Of a stretch of DNA of 64,000 nucleotides, positions 45,028 through 54,090 are shown in pieces. Below the pieces are notes generated by a model. It had not been told where the DNA came from, ran no database searches, and saw only the letters and a program-made list of their open reading frames with translations. How positions within the stretch are numbered: position 1 is the stretch's first letter; every line of letters begins with the position of its first letter. The translations under genes and the position numbers were made by a program. Source of the stretch: an uncultured Opitutia bacterium (GTDB lineage Bacteria; Verrucomicrobiota; Verrucomicrobiia; Opitutales; UBA953); contig CAIOAN010000002.1 of the NCBI GenBank assembly GCA_903855995.1, positions 1-64,000 of the forward strand. The letters run 5' to 3'.

Positions 45028-46143
45028 CTACTTGGCGGCCTTGGCCTGCTCGCGGGCGAGTTCGTCGAGATATGTGAAGTCAGGACGAGGCATGCCCATC
45101 TTCCGTGCGAGCCAGAGATAGGCGGACTTCAATGAATCCCACGATGGCTGGTGCCCGGTGTGATGATCGAACATCTCGATGGAGTCTTCCTTGCCGTAGA
45201 GCCGGTGCACCTTGCGTGCCTCGGCGAGATACGGCCAGCTGGCGGCCTGGCTATCGTATTGTCCGGCGATGAGGAAGAACTCCGTCGGCGCGGCGCAGGC
45301 GAGCAGCTGTTCATGCGAAAGGCCAGCAGCCTGCATCGTCTTCAGCTTACTCCCGAAATACCAATCGTCACCCCAGTTGGTGGAATCCCACGCGATACCG
45401 AAATCGCTCGCGACGACCGCCTTGAAACGGTGATCAAGGCAGCCCGCATAGAAGGCCATCTTGCCACCGAGCGAATGGCCCATCACCGCAATACGAGTCG
45501 GGTCGACACCTTCGAAGCCACGCAAGGCATCGGCCGCGAGACGCGTATCATAAGTCAGCTTACCCATGCCCGTCCACTGCGGGTGCTGTTTCGCGAGCTT
45601 CGCCGCCGCGTCACGCCAGACACCCATACCGCCCTTGCTCGCTGCCTGCTCGGCCGGAGTGAGCACGTTGAACGGATAGGCTTCGATCGCGGCGACGACG
45701 TAGCCTTGCTGCACAAGGTGCAGGCCGAAGAAGGCTGTATTCCGCTCAGGGCCAAGCTTCGCCTTGGTCTTGAGATTGTAGCCGCACATCCGGTCGGGAT
45801 CGTAGAATGGCACCACCACGCCCGCCGTCTTACCTTTGAGATGAAGCGGGACCATGAGCAGGATGCGCTGCCACGAATCCGGTCCCGTCCGCTGACGAAG
45901 GAGCACGCCCTTGAACTCGGGCGTGAAGAAAATCTCCAACGGTTCGGCCTGATAGGAACTGAGCACATTCGGGTCTGTCCGCCCAGGCGACCCCAACGCC
46001 TGCTCCCATCGTGCCACCAACCCTTCCCGCTTAGCCTCCCATTCGCCCAACCCCTCCCCGGGAGCTAACAAGGACTTCGGAGCCTCCGCGGCCAAGGCGT
46101 AGGCCAGCACGACAAGGAAGAAGATGAGCGGGCGGAGCAGCAT
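45028..46143 (-). CDS. Secreted alpha/beta hydrolase, dienelactone-hydrolase/esterase type
   Basis: 371 residues on the - strand with a Sec signal (1-19, A-L-A-A-E). Nucleophile elbow G-H-S224-L-G-G with downstream D in V-V-A-S-D-F-G-I, a second acidic site in I-A-G-Q-Y-D, and H in F-D-H-H-T-G-H. The N-terminal part (V-P-L-H-L-K-G-K-T-A-G-V-V-V-P-F-Y-D) gives the oxyanion strand. It resembles the esterases at 8144 and 33970 and also CE15-like glucuronoyl esterases, which cannot be separated by eye. Second gene on the - strand; divergent from the glycosidase at 46250. Confidence 0.8.
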   Translation of the reverse strand: MLLRPLIFFLVVLAYALAAEAPKSLLAPGEGLGEWEAKREGLVARWEQALGSPGRTDPNVLSSYQAEPLEIFFTPEFKGVLLRQRTGPDSWQRILLMVPLHLKGKTAGVVVPFYDPDRMCGYNLKTKAKLGPERNTAFFGLHLVQQGYVVAAIEAYPFNVLTPAEQAASKGGMGVWRDAAAKLAKQHPQWTGMGKLTYDTRLAADALRGFEGVDPTRIAVMGHSLGGKMAFYAGCLDHRFKAVVASDFGIAWDSTNWGDDWYFGSKLKTMQAAGLSHEQLLACAAPTEFFLIAGQYDSQAASWPYLAEARKVHRLYGKEDSIEMFDHHTGHQPSWDSLKSAYLWLARKMGMPRPDFTYLDELAREQAKAAK

Positions 46144-46249
46144 CTGTCACGAATCTGGCCCAGAGCGACGGCGGCACAACGCCAATCCCCGACTTTACCG
46201 TTGCCCGTGAGAAGGCCAAGGGCTTCTGGTTACGACTGCTACCCGCGAT

Positions 46250-48208
46250 ATGAAACTTAAGACCTCCGCCCGCCTCCTGCTCGCGCTCGCCATCGGCCTA
46301 CCGACCTTCGCCGCCGATACTCCCGTAGAAAGCAAAGGAAGCTTCCTCGTCGATCCGGTGCCGGTCGCGAAGACGCCGAAATACCTCGGGGTCTGCCTCG
46401 AGGTCGCGGAGGACGCCGACCGCAGCAACCTCTGGGACTGGCTGGCGGACTCCGGTGCCAAGATGGCCCGCGTCATCCACCCCGACAACGATTTGCGCAG
46501 CCCAGCCGGCAAGCTCGAGAGCTTCAAGCAGATCACGGACAAGGCCGGCTTCGAAGCCTACCGCGCCAACCTCTTGGCGGACCCGGAGAAGAACCTCCCG
46601 TGGAATCATTATCTTTTCGACCAGCGAATCCAGTGGCTCGGGGTGCCCGACGACGAGATCCGCAAGGTCACCGAATGTGGCGTGGAGCCCATCGTATCGA
46701 TGGCCTACTCACCCCGATACTACCCGCGGAGCCTGCTGAAGACCTTCAAGCCTTCGCTCAAACCGGCGGACGAAGCCATCAACTGGGATGCCGCAGCTTC
46801 GGCTTACGAATATTACTTCGCAAACATCCATCGTTACGCCACGCGCAGCGGCACGACGCATTTCATGATGCTTAATGAGCCCGACGATCGCGACGTGCGA
46901 ATCGTCCAGCAGACCGGCGTGCTCGCCCGCATGGCGCGACTAGCGATGGAAGACGTGCGCGCCAAGCTGACGAACCCTCAGGTCGCCAAGGGTCTCCGCC
47001 TTTCCGCCCCGGCCTGTCACTTCGCCTGGGAAAGCTATTGGCCTTACGTCGAACCCTACTGCGACACGGTCGACTTCCATTTCTACAGCCCGGATTCCGA
47101 CATGTTCAAGCGCGAGCACGCCCGTCTGGCGATCCGCGCCCGCGCGGCCGGCAAGAAGACCGCGGTCACGGAATTCAACCGCATCGGCGGCCCGCTGCAG
47201 CCCGATCAGGCGCTGTTCTCAGTGAAGCCCTCTCTCCAGTTTGCCGGACTGGTGATGTCCATCCTCTCAGCCAATAAGCCACAGGATCCCGGCTGCGAGA
47301 TGGCCCTCGCTTACGAATTCCAGTTTCCCGCCACGCATCGCAGCGGCAAGAGCCTCGCTTACGGAGACATGAACCGCGTCGACTGGACCGGCCAGGACAA
47401 GGCGTTGAACGGGCTACCGGCCGAGGCCTACCCGACCTTCGAGCAGTTCCAGCTCCGCATGGCGACGCCGGCCTACCATATGTACCGCATGCTGGCACGT
47501 TGCACGCCGGGTGCCGGCGATACCGACGCTTACGAAGTGCTTGGCCTCGGCGAAAGCACCAAGGGACTCAACGAGGTCTTCGACCAAGTCAACAAGGCCA
47601 ATAACTACCGACCCCTCAACGGCGAGAAATACTATGCCCTCGGCGGCGCCGGACCAGACTTGCGCACGCTCGCGGTCCGTACGGCCGACAAGCTTTACAT
47701 CACGATCCTCAATCCGGGACCCGCCGCGGTGAAACGCGTCGGCTTCAATATCGAACTCCTCGGCGAGAAATACGCCACCGCCGTCGTGCGCGAGACTTCG
47801 CACTGGAACCGCGACAAGGCCCTCCGCCAGTCCGCCCTCAAAGGCTCCGAATTCATGGTCGACCTGCCGGCCGAATCCCTGACCCAGATCATCTTTACGA
47901 AGGCTGACCTCTCGCAGGTCACGGAACTGAAGCTGGAAGAGAAGACCTACACGCCCGGGAAGACCAGCTCGCTGGGCTTGCTCGAGACCACTCGCCTTCG
48001 CGCCTTGGGCAAACTGGGCGACGAGTGGGTCGACCTGAGCGACCTCAACGTGGAATGGACCAGCACCGAGCCTGCCCTGGTTGAGATCTACCAAGGCGGA
48101 CTGGTGCAAAGGCTCCATGCGTCGACCAAGGAAATCACCCTGACCGCCAAGACGCTCGCAGGCGTCGCGGCATCGGGGGTAATCATTCCAGCCAGCCCGA
48201 ACAAATAG
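46250..48208 (+). CDS. Secreted clan-A glycoside hydrolase (GH39/GH5-like) with Ig-like C terminus
   Basis: 652 residues with Sec signal (1-21). A TIM-barrel pattern is readable: the acid/base in M-M-L-N-E210-P-D-D and the nucleophile in A-V-T-E308-F-N-R, plus H-F-Y-S near 277-280 between them, as in retaining clan GH-A enzymes. Residues about 420-570 resemble the beta-sandwich that follows the barrel in GH39-like proteins, and residues 575-652 look like a bacterial Ig-like (Big2) domain (V-E-W-T-S-T-E-P-A-L-V-E-I). Specific activity cannot be told. It is the clearest chain-cleaving glycosidase in the window. Confidence 0.8.
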   Translation: MKLKTSARLLLALAIGLPTFAADTPVESKGSFLVDPVPVAKTPKYLGVCLEVAEDADRSNLWDWLADSGAKMARVIHPDNDLRSPAGKLESFKQITDKAGFEAYRANLLADPEKNLPWNHYLFDQRIQWLGVPDDEIRKVTECGVEPIVSMAYSPRYYPRSLLKTFKPSLKPADEAINWDAAASAYEYYFANIHRYATRSGTTHFMMLNEPDDRDVRIVQQTGVLARMARLAMEDVRAKLTNPQVAKGLRLSAPACHFAWESYWPYVEPYCDTVDFHFYSPDSDMFKREHARLAIRARAAGKKTAVTEFNRIGGPLQPDQALFSVKPSLQFAGLVMSILSANKPQDPGCEMALAYEFQFPATHRSGKSLAYGDMNRVDWTGQDKALNGLPAEAYPTFEQFQLRMATPAYHMYRMLARCTPGAGDTDAYEVLGLGESTKGLNEVFDQVNKANNYRPLNGEKYYALGGAGPDLRTLAVRTADKLYITILNPGPAAVKRVGFNIELLGEKYATAVVRETSHWNRDKALRQSALKGSEFMVDLPAESLTQIIFTKADLSQVTELKLEEKTYTPGKTSSLGLLETTRLRALGKLGDEWVDLSDLNVEWTSTEPALVEIYQGGLVQRLHASTKEITLTAKTLAGVAASGVIIPASPNK

Positions 48209-48265
48209 GCCAAAGGCGGCAAGGCCGACATAGCCCTGAGCGACAAGGGTCTGCCTGATATTTTC

Positions 48266-48294
48266 TCGCAACCTTCAGAGAGTTTCGCTGTTTG
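48266..48294 (+). promoter_or_regulatory. ECF-like promoter motif, near-leaderless, upstream of SASA gene
   Basis: GCAACC at 48268-48273, 16 bases, then GTTTG at 48290-48294, only six bases before the ATG at 48301. If used with the usual spacing, transcription would begin at or within a few bases of the start codon, giving a leaderless message, which fits the missing ribosome-binding site. Confidence 0.55.
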
Positions 48295-48300
48295 AAAGGT

Positions 48301-49848
48301 ATGCGTTCCCCCCGCTTCCTGACCGTCCTGCTGGCCGTCCTGGCCGGCTGCTCCAGCCTGTTCGCCGCCGCCGGCTTTCGCCTAGGCTCTCCGATTTCCG
48401 ACCACATGGTCCTGCAGCGCGAGAAGCCTGTGGCCGTGTGGGGCTGGGCTGATGCGGGCGAATCCGTGACCGTCGCCTTCGCCGGCCAGTCCAAAAGCGC
48501 GGTCGCCGGTGCCGACGGCAAATGGACGCTCAAGCTCGACGCCCTTGTCGCTTCCGCCGAATCGCGCACGCTGACCGTCACCGGCAAGGACAGCCACAAG
48601 CTAGAAGTGAAGGACGTGCTCGTTGGCGAGGTCTGGCTCGGCTCCGGCCAGTCGAACATGTCGTTCACCGTCCAGTCGGCCAACCACTTTGACGCCGAGA
48701 AAGCCGCCGCCAATTACCCGCTCATCCGCGAATACCACGAGGCCTCCAACCCGACCCCGACGCCGCAGGCCGAAGGCAAGGGCAAATGGTCCGCCTGCAC
48801 GCCCGCCACCGTCGGCGGCTACTCCGCGGTGCTCTACTTCTTCGGCCGCGAGATCCATAAGGAAGTCGGCGTCCCAGTCGGCCTGATCAACACCTCCGTC
48901 GGCGGCACGCCGATCGAAGCCTGGACGGCCGCCGAGGTACAACTGGCCGACCCCGCCACCAAGGAACGCTACGAGGTCGCCCTCAAGAACTTCAACGCCT
49001 TCGACCCCGCCAAGGCTACCGCCGCCTACGAAAAGCAGCTCGTCACTTGGAAGGTCGCCGCAGACAAGGCGAAGGCCGAAGGCAAGGAGATCCCCCGCAA
49101 GCCCTATGAGCCGATCTCATTCCGCGCCTTCCATGGCGGCCCGTCCGGCCTCTACAACGCCAAGGTCGTGAACCTCGCCCCTTACACCCTGCGCGGCATG
49201 CTCTGGTATCAAGGCGAAGGCAATGCGGGCGCCCCCGAACTCTACCACACGCAGCTCACCGCCCTGGTGACCAGCTGGCGCAAGCTCTGGCAGGATGAAG
49301 TCCCGTTCGCCTGGGTGCAGCTGCCCAACTACCGCGACTCCGACTCCGAGAGCTGGCCGCGCATCCGCGAGTCGATGATGAAGACGCTCGCGCTGCCGAA
49401 TACCGGCATGGCCATCACGCTCGGCCTCGGCGACCCGAAGGACATCCATCCCAAGAACAAGCAGGACGTCGGCCTCCGCCTTTCCTACTGGGCGCTCGGC
49501 TCCGTCTACGGACGTAAAGTTCCCGCGCTGAGCGGACCGCTTCCCGCCGGCAGCAAGGTCGAGGGCGCCTCCATCCGCGTCTCCCTCAAGCACGCCGAAG
49601 GACTCAAGACCAGCGATGGCGCCGCCCCCCGCGGCCTGCTGATCGCCGGCGCCGACAAGGCCTGGAAGAAAGCCAGCGGCCGCATCGAAGGGTCCGAAGT
49701 GGTCGTCAGCAGCCCCGAAGTCACCTCCCCCGTGGCCGTCCGTTATGCTTGGGCTGAGAACCCGGACTGCAACCTGGTCAACGGCGCCGGCCTCCCGGCC
49801 ACCAGCTTCCGCACCGACGACTGGCCCCTGCCGGCAGCCAAGAAGTAA
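48301..49848 (+). CDS. Sialate O-acetylesterase-like protein (SASA family), likely lipoprotein
   Basis: 515 residues from ATG 48301; a TTG three codons upstream overlaps the promoter motif. The signal ends with L-A-G-C (Cys17), a lipobox. A beta domain (about 28-105) precedes the SASA core: G-S-G-Q-S118-N-M as nucleophile block, T-S-V-G-G-T-P-I-E-A-W, L-W-Y-Q-G-E-G-N and the C-terminal D-I-H-P dyad. These enzymes remove O-acetyl groups from sialic acids or other sugars. Given the sialidase-like genes at the window start, a sialic-acid substrate is possible, but plant and algal polymer roles are also known. Confidence 0.9.
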   Translation: MRSPRFLTVLLAVLAGCSSLFAAAGFRLGSPISDHMVLQREKPVAVWGWADAGESVTVAFAGQSKSAVAGADGKWTLKLDALVASAESRTLTVTGKDSHKLEVKDVLVGEVWLGSGQSNMSFTVQSANHFDAEKAAANYPLIREYHEASNPTPTPQAEGKGKWSACTPATVGGYSAVLYFFGREIHKEVGVPVGLINTSVGGTPIEAWTAAEVQLADPATKERYEVALKNFNAFDPAKATAAYEKQLVTWKVAADKAKAEGKEIPRKPYEPISFRAFHGGPSGLYNAKVVNLAPYTLRGMLWYQGEGNAGAPELYHTQLTALVTSWRKLWQDEVPFAWVQLPNYRDSDSESWPRIRESMMKTLALPNTGMAITLGLGDPKDIHPKNKQDVGLRLSYWALGSVYGRKVPALSGPLPAGSKVEGASIRVSLKHAEGLKTSDGAAPRGLLIAGADKAWKKASGRIEGSEVVVSSPEVTSPVAVRYAWAENPDCNLVNGAGLPATSFRTDDWPLPAAKK

Positions 49849-49876
49849 GCTGAGCAGACCTCAAAATGGGGTAAAA

Positions 49877-49904
49877 TCAGGGGGTTCGCCTTGCAACCCC
49901 CTGA
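49877..49904. repeat. Inverted repeat overlapping the -35 element of the PVC dehydrogenase gene
   Basis: Ten-base arms (TCAGGGGGTT and AACCCCCTGA) with an eight-base loop; the right arm contains the AACC of the ECF-like site at 49891. It could be an operator or a terminator of the preceding gene that shares bases with the promoter. Confidence 0.45.
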
Positions 49905-49919
49905 GGTTTGGGCTGTCTT
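49891..49919 (+). promoter_or_regulatory. ECF-like promoter motif upstream of PVC dehydrogenase gene
   Basis: GCAACC at 49893-49898, 16 bases, then GTCTT at 49915-49919, ten bases before the ATG at 49930. The expected transcript would have a leader of only a few bases. Confidence 0.55.
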
Positions 49920-49929
49920 GAAAACCAGC

Positions 49930-52491
49930 ATGAAGACCCCGCTTCTCGCCCTGGCCCTTGCCCTCGGCGTCACCCCCAGTTTCGCCCTAAACAAAGGCAA
50001 CGCCGGCCCCGCCGAAGTGCAACTGAAGTTCAACCTCCCACCGCCCGCGCCGCTTTCCCCAGAAGAGGAACTGAAGACCTTCCGACTCGAGCCGGGCTTC
50101 CGAATCGAACTCGTGGCCAGCGAGCCGATGATCGAATCCCCGGTGGCCATCAGCTTCGACGACCAGGGCCGGATGTTCGTCGTCGAGATGCGCAGCTACA
50201 TGCGCGACCTCGAAGGCACCACGGAAAAGGACCCGACCAGCCGCATCTCACTGCTGACCGACACCGACGGTGACGGGCGGATGGATAAGGCCACTCCCTT
50301 TGCCGACGGCTTGGTGATGCCCCGCGGCGTCATGGCCGTCAAAGGTGGCGCCTTCGTGGCTGAACCGCCGAACCTATTCTTCCTCCGCGACACGAAGGGC
50401 ACAGGAGTGGCCGACGAGAAGATCCTGATCTCGGCGGACTTCGGCACCTTCGGTGGGCAGCCCGAGCACATGGCCAACACGCCCACGTGGACGATGGATA
50501 ACCGTATCTACGCCGCCAACTACGGAGCGAGCTTCCGACTCAACAACGGCGCCTGGCAAAAAGGCCCCGGACTCGGGCGCGGCCAGTGGGGCCTCAGCCA
50601 GGACGACACGGGGCGCTTGTTCTACAACTATAACTCTGACCTACTCCGCGCCGACTTACTGCCCGCTGCCGCCTACGCGCGCAATCCGTTGCTCCGCGAC
50701 GCCAAGGCCATCAATAGCCAGGTGATGAAAAGCCAGGCGGTCTACCCGTCGCACCCGACCCCGGGCGTGAACCGCGGTTATGACGCCAAGTCCCTGCGCG
50801 AAGACGGTACGCTCGCCGCCGCCACCTCCACCTGCGGCGCCGCCATCTACCGTGGCGATGCTTTCCCCATTGAATACCGCGGCAACGCCTTCATCCCCGA
50901 GCCCTCCTCGAACTTGGTGAAGCGCGTGACAATCAGCGAAAAAGACGGCGTGCTGACCGGTGCCGACGCCTGCGTCGGTAAGGAATTCCTGACCTCGACC
51001 GACGAGCGCTTCCGCCCGGTGATGATGGCCAATGGCCCCGACGGTGCGCTCTACGTCGTCGACCTGTATCGCGGCATGCTCCAACACCCGGCCTTCCTCA
51101 CGCACTACCTGATCGCCAACATCAAAGCGCGTCACCTCGAGCTCCCCGTCACCGGCGGACGCATCTGGCGCATCGTGCGCGACGACAAGACCTCCCCCCG
51201 TGCCACAAAGATCCCGACCGAGACCGTCGCCCGTATCAAACTCCTCACCCACGCCAACGGCTGGGTACGCGATACGGCCCAGCGCGTCTTGGTCGAATCA
51301 GCTGATGCCGCCGCCGCTGCCCCGCTGCGCGCTCTGCTGGCCGACAATAACGCCCCCGCCGTCGCCCGCCTGCACGCACTCTGGACGCTCGATGGCCTCG
51401 CCGCGGCTCTTCCGGCCGACGTACGCGTCGCCCTGAAAGATACCGATCTGCAAGTCCGCGCCGCTGCCGTGCGTATCGCCCCCGCCGAAATGCTGCCAGA
51501 ACTCTGCGCCCTGAAGGACGAGAAAGAAACCGTCGTGCTCGCCCACCTCGCGATCCGCCTCTCCGCCGCGAATCTCCCGACCACCGACAAGGCGCTGGCT
51601 GAGCTCCTTATCACGCACGGCGAGAATGCGCTCATCCGCGAAGGTGCACTGACCGGTGCCCGTGGCCGAGAGGTCTTGCTCGCCCAGGCGGTCGCCGCCC
51701 TCGGTAACAACGACAATCGCATCCAGTCCGGCCCAGCGCTCGAAGCCTTCGCCACGCTCGTCTCCCAAGCCGGCAAGGCCGGACCGTTCGAAGAAATGCT
51801 CACGCTGGCCGCCAGCCTGAGCGACCGCCCCGCCCTCCGCGCCGCCATCATCCACGGACTCGACCAGACCGCCCGCGATCCCAAGTCGAAGAAACCCACC
51901 CCGCTTAAGACCGTCTGGCTCAACAGCGAACCCGTCGCTCTGACCAAATTGAAAAAGGCCGTCACCGACGCCGGCGGCGTCAAGAGCATGGAAAACATCG
52001 CCTCCCGCCTCGCCTGGGTCGGCAAACCTGGCGCCCCCTCGCCGCCGAAGATCGTCGCGCTCACCAAAACTCAGCAGGCGCTCTTCGACAAAGGCAAGGC
52101 GACCTTCACCACCCTCTGCGCCGCCTGCCACCAGCCGCACGGCTACGGCCTCGACGGACTCGCCCCTCCGCTCGTCGACAGCGATTGGGTGCTCGGCAAG
52201 CCCGACGTGACCGCACGCATCGTCCTCAACGGCCTCGGCGGCCCGGTCAAAGTCGGTGCCCGCACCTGGGATCTCACGATGCCGCCCATGGGTGTCCTCA
52301 GCGACGAAGACGTCGCTGGCGTACTCACCTACATCCGCCGCGAGTGGGAACACAACGGATCGCCAGTCGACGCGAAGTTCGTCCAAGGTATCCGCAAGCA
52401 GTTCGCGGATCACCCGAACTCCTGGACTGCGGAAGAACTCCGCCCGCCGGCCAAGAAGACCGGCAAGGGCGCGAAGGAAGATTCTAAATAA
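49930..52491 (+). CDS. PVC-type CxxCH membrane-bound dehydrogenase with HEAT repeats
   Basis: 853 residues from ATG 49930 with Sec signal (1-19). The N-terminal half matches the Pirellula/Verrucomicrobium dehydrogenase propeller: F-R-L-E-P-G-F-R-I-E-L-V-A-S-E-P, F-D-D-Q-G-R-M-F-V-V-E-M-R, D-G-D-G-R, P-D-G-A-L-Y-V-V-D-L-Y-R-G. Residues about 435-650 are short helical HEAT-like repeats, and a C-terminal cytochrome c domain carries C730-A-A-C733-H734 with a downstream M-P-P-M axial ligand candidate. Thought to oxidise sugars or alcohols outside the cytoplasm and pass electrons to haem. Starts a run with the second sulfatase, SASA protein and P450. Confidence 0.9.
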   Translation: MKTPLLALALALGVTPSFALNKGNAGPAEVQLKFNLPPPAPLSPEEELKTFRLEPGFRIELVASEPMIESPVAISFDDQGRMFVVEMRSYMRDLEGTTEKDPTSRISLLTDTDGDGRMDKATPFADGLVMPRGVMAVKGGAFVAEPPNLFFLRDTKGTGVADEKILISADFGTFGGQPEHMANTPTWTMDNRIYAANYGASFRLNNGAWQKGPGLGRGQWGLSQDDTGRLFYNYNSDLLRADLLPAAAYARNPLLRDAKAINSQVMKSQAVYPSHPTPGVNRGYDAKSLREDGTLAAATSTCGAAIYRGDAFPIEYRGNAFIPEPSSNLVKRVTISEKDGVLTGADACVGKEFLTSTDERFRPVMMANGPDGALYVVDLYRGMLQHPAFLTHYLIANIKARHLELPVTGGRIWRIVRDDKTSPRATKIPTETVARIKLLTHANGWVRDTAQRVLVESADAAAAAPLRALLADNNAPAVARLHALWTLDGLAAALPADVRVALKDTDLQVRAAAVRIAPAEMLPELCALKDEKETVVLAHLAIRLSAANLPTTDKALAELLITHGENALIREGALTGARGREVLLAQAVAALGNNDNRIQSGPALEAFATLVSQAGKAGPFEEMLTLAASLSDRPALRAAIIHGLDQTARDPKSKKPTPLKTVWLNSEPVALTKLKKAVTDAGGVKSMENIASRLAWVGKPGAPSPPKIVALTKTQQALFDKGKATFTTLCAACHQPHGYGLDGLAPPLVDSDWVLGKPDVTARIVLNGLGGPVKVGARTWDLTMPPMGVLSDEDVAGVLTYIRREWEHNGSPVDAKFVQGIRKQFADHPNSWTAEELRPPAKKTGKGAKEDSK

Positions 52492-52503
52492 CCTCCCATA
52501 AAG

Positions 52504-54075
52504 ATGCTCCGCCTATTCCTCGCCATCCTTGCGATCTGTGCCGGAGCGTCCGCCGCCACCAAACCCAACATCCTCGTCATCCTGGTCGATGACATGGGTT
52601 TCTCAGATGTCGGGTGCTACGGCAGCGAAATCCCCACGCCGAACCTCGACGCCCTGGCGAAGAACGGCCTGCGCTTCACGCAGTTCTATAACACCGGTCG
52701 CTGCTGCCCCACCCGCGCCGCGCTCCTCACGGGCGTCTACTCCCACCAGGCCGGCGTCGGCCACATGGTCAATAACCAGAAGGCCCCGGGCTATGTCGGC
52801 CACCTCAACGACTCCTGCGTGACCATGGCCGAAGTGCTGCGACCCGCGGGTTATTTCACCGCGATGAGCGGCAAGTGGCACGTCGGCTTCGAACAGGGGG
52901 TAACGCCGAAGACCCGCGGTTTCGATCGCAGCCTATGCGCCGCGGCCGGCGGCTTTTACTACGCCGAATCGGCCCGCGCCCAGCTCTTCCTGGATGGCGA
53001 GAAGATCGCGAGCGACGACGCCCGCCTGCCTAAAAACTGGTATACTACGGATCTCTGGACCACCTTCGGTCTCAAATTCATCGACGAGGCCGTCGCCGCA
53101 AAGAAGCCCTTCTACCTCCACCTCTGCCACAACGCACCGCACTTCCCGCTCCAAGCGCCGAAGGAGGATATCGAGAAATTCCTCGGCAAATATAAACTGG
53201 GATGGGAAGAAGTCCGCGCCCGCCGCTACGCCCGCCAGCTGGAGTCCGGCCTGATCGACAAACAGTGGGCCAGTTCCCCGCTCCCGGCCTCCATCAAGGC
53301 ATGGCAAGACGTGCCCACCGAAGAGCAGGCCCGCTTTGATCACCTGATGGCCGTCTACGCCGCGGTGGTGAATCATATGGACAAGGCGATCGGAGACCTC
53401 GTGGCTGGCCTCAAGCAACGCGGCGTCCTGGACAACACGCTCATCCTGTTCATGAGCGACAACGGGGGCAACGCCGAGAGCGGCGCCCACGGACGCACCG
53501 AAGGCGACCCCACGAAAGGTCCTTCGCAATGGTATTGTGGCGAAAGCTGGGCCTACGCTGAGAACACGCCCTTCCGCCTCTACAAGCATTTCAACCACGA
53601 AGGCGGCATCGCCACCCCTCTCATCGCCCATTGGCCCGCAGGCATCGCCGCCAAGAATGAATTCCGCCGCCAACCCGGACATCTGATTGATGTGATGGCG
53701 ACGGTAGTCGATGTCGCCGGCGCGAACTACCCCAAAGAATTCAACGGCAAGGCCATCCTTCCGATGGAAGGCCGCAGCCTCGTACCCGCCTTCACGGACA
53801 AGCCTATCGAACGCGAAGCGATCTTCTGGGAACATGAAGGCAACGCCGCCGTGCGCGTCGGCGACCTGAAACTCGTCCGACAATCCCGCAACGGCGCCTG
53901 GGAGCTCTACGACATGAAGGCCGACCGGACCGAATTACACAACCTGGCCACCGCGCAACCCGCCAAGGCCAAGGAACTGGCGGCCCTCTGGGACGCCTGG
54001 GCGGAGCGTGCCCACGTGAAGCCTTACCCCGCCGCCGAAGGCAAGGGGAAGAAGAATAAAAACAAAGGCGAGTAA
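52504..54075 (+). CDS. Secreted sulfatase (formylglycine-dependent, type I), second copy
   Basis: 523 residues with Sec signal (1-18). L-V-D29-D30 metal site and formylglycine motif C67-C-P-T-R71, followed by S-G-K-W-H-V and M-S-D-N-G-G-N. The sequence resembles arylsulfatase A-type enzymes and is only moderately similar to the sulfatase at 24721, so different sulfate positions are likely. A lysine-rich C terminus (K-G-K-K-N-K-N-K) matches the tail style of the other sulfatase. Starts 12 bases after the PVC dehydrogenase stop and is followed 15 bases later by a SASA protein. Confidence 0.92.
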   Translation: MLRLFLAILAICAGASAATKPNILVILVDDMGFSDVGCYGSEIPTPNLDALAKNGLRFTQFYNTGRCCPTRAALLTGVYSHQAGVGHMVNNQKAPGYVGHLNDSCVTMAEVLRPAGYFTAMSGKWHVGFEQGVTPKTRGFDRSLCAAAGGFYYAESARAQLFLDGEKIASDDARLPKNWYTTDLWTTFGLKFIDEAVAAKKPFYLHLCHNAPHFPLQAPKEDIEKFLGKYKLGWEEVRARRYARQLESGLIDKQWASSPLPASIKAWQDVPTEEQARFDHLMAVYAAVVNHMDKAIGDLVAGLKQRGVLDNTLILFMSDNGGNAESGAHGRTEGDPTKGPSQWYCGESWAYAENTPFRLYKHFNHEGGIATPLIAHWPAGIAAKNEFRRQPGHLIDVMATVVDVAGANYPKEFNGKAILPMEGRSLVPAFTDKPIEREAIFWEHEGNAAVRVGDLKLVRQSRNGAWELYDMKADRTELHNLATAQPAKAKELAALWDAWAERAHVKPYPAAEGKGKKNKNKGE

Positions 54076-54090
54076 AGCCAGCCGACCCGC

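Noticed and set aside
46171-46205. CAAC / GTT motif before the clan-A glycosidase
   Set aside because: Spacing is two bases longer than the consistent sites and the halves are poorly matched.
48292-48300. TTG start for the SASA protein
   Set aside because: It overlaps the -10 half of the promoter motif; ATG 48301 precedes the signal peptide directly.
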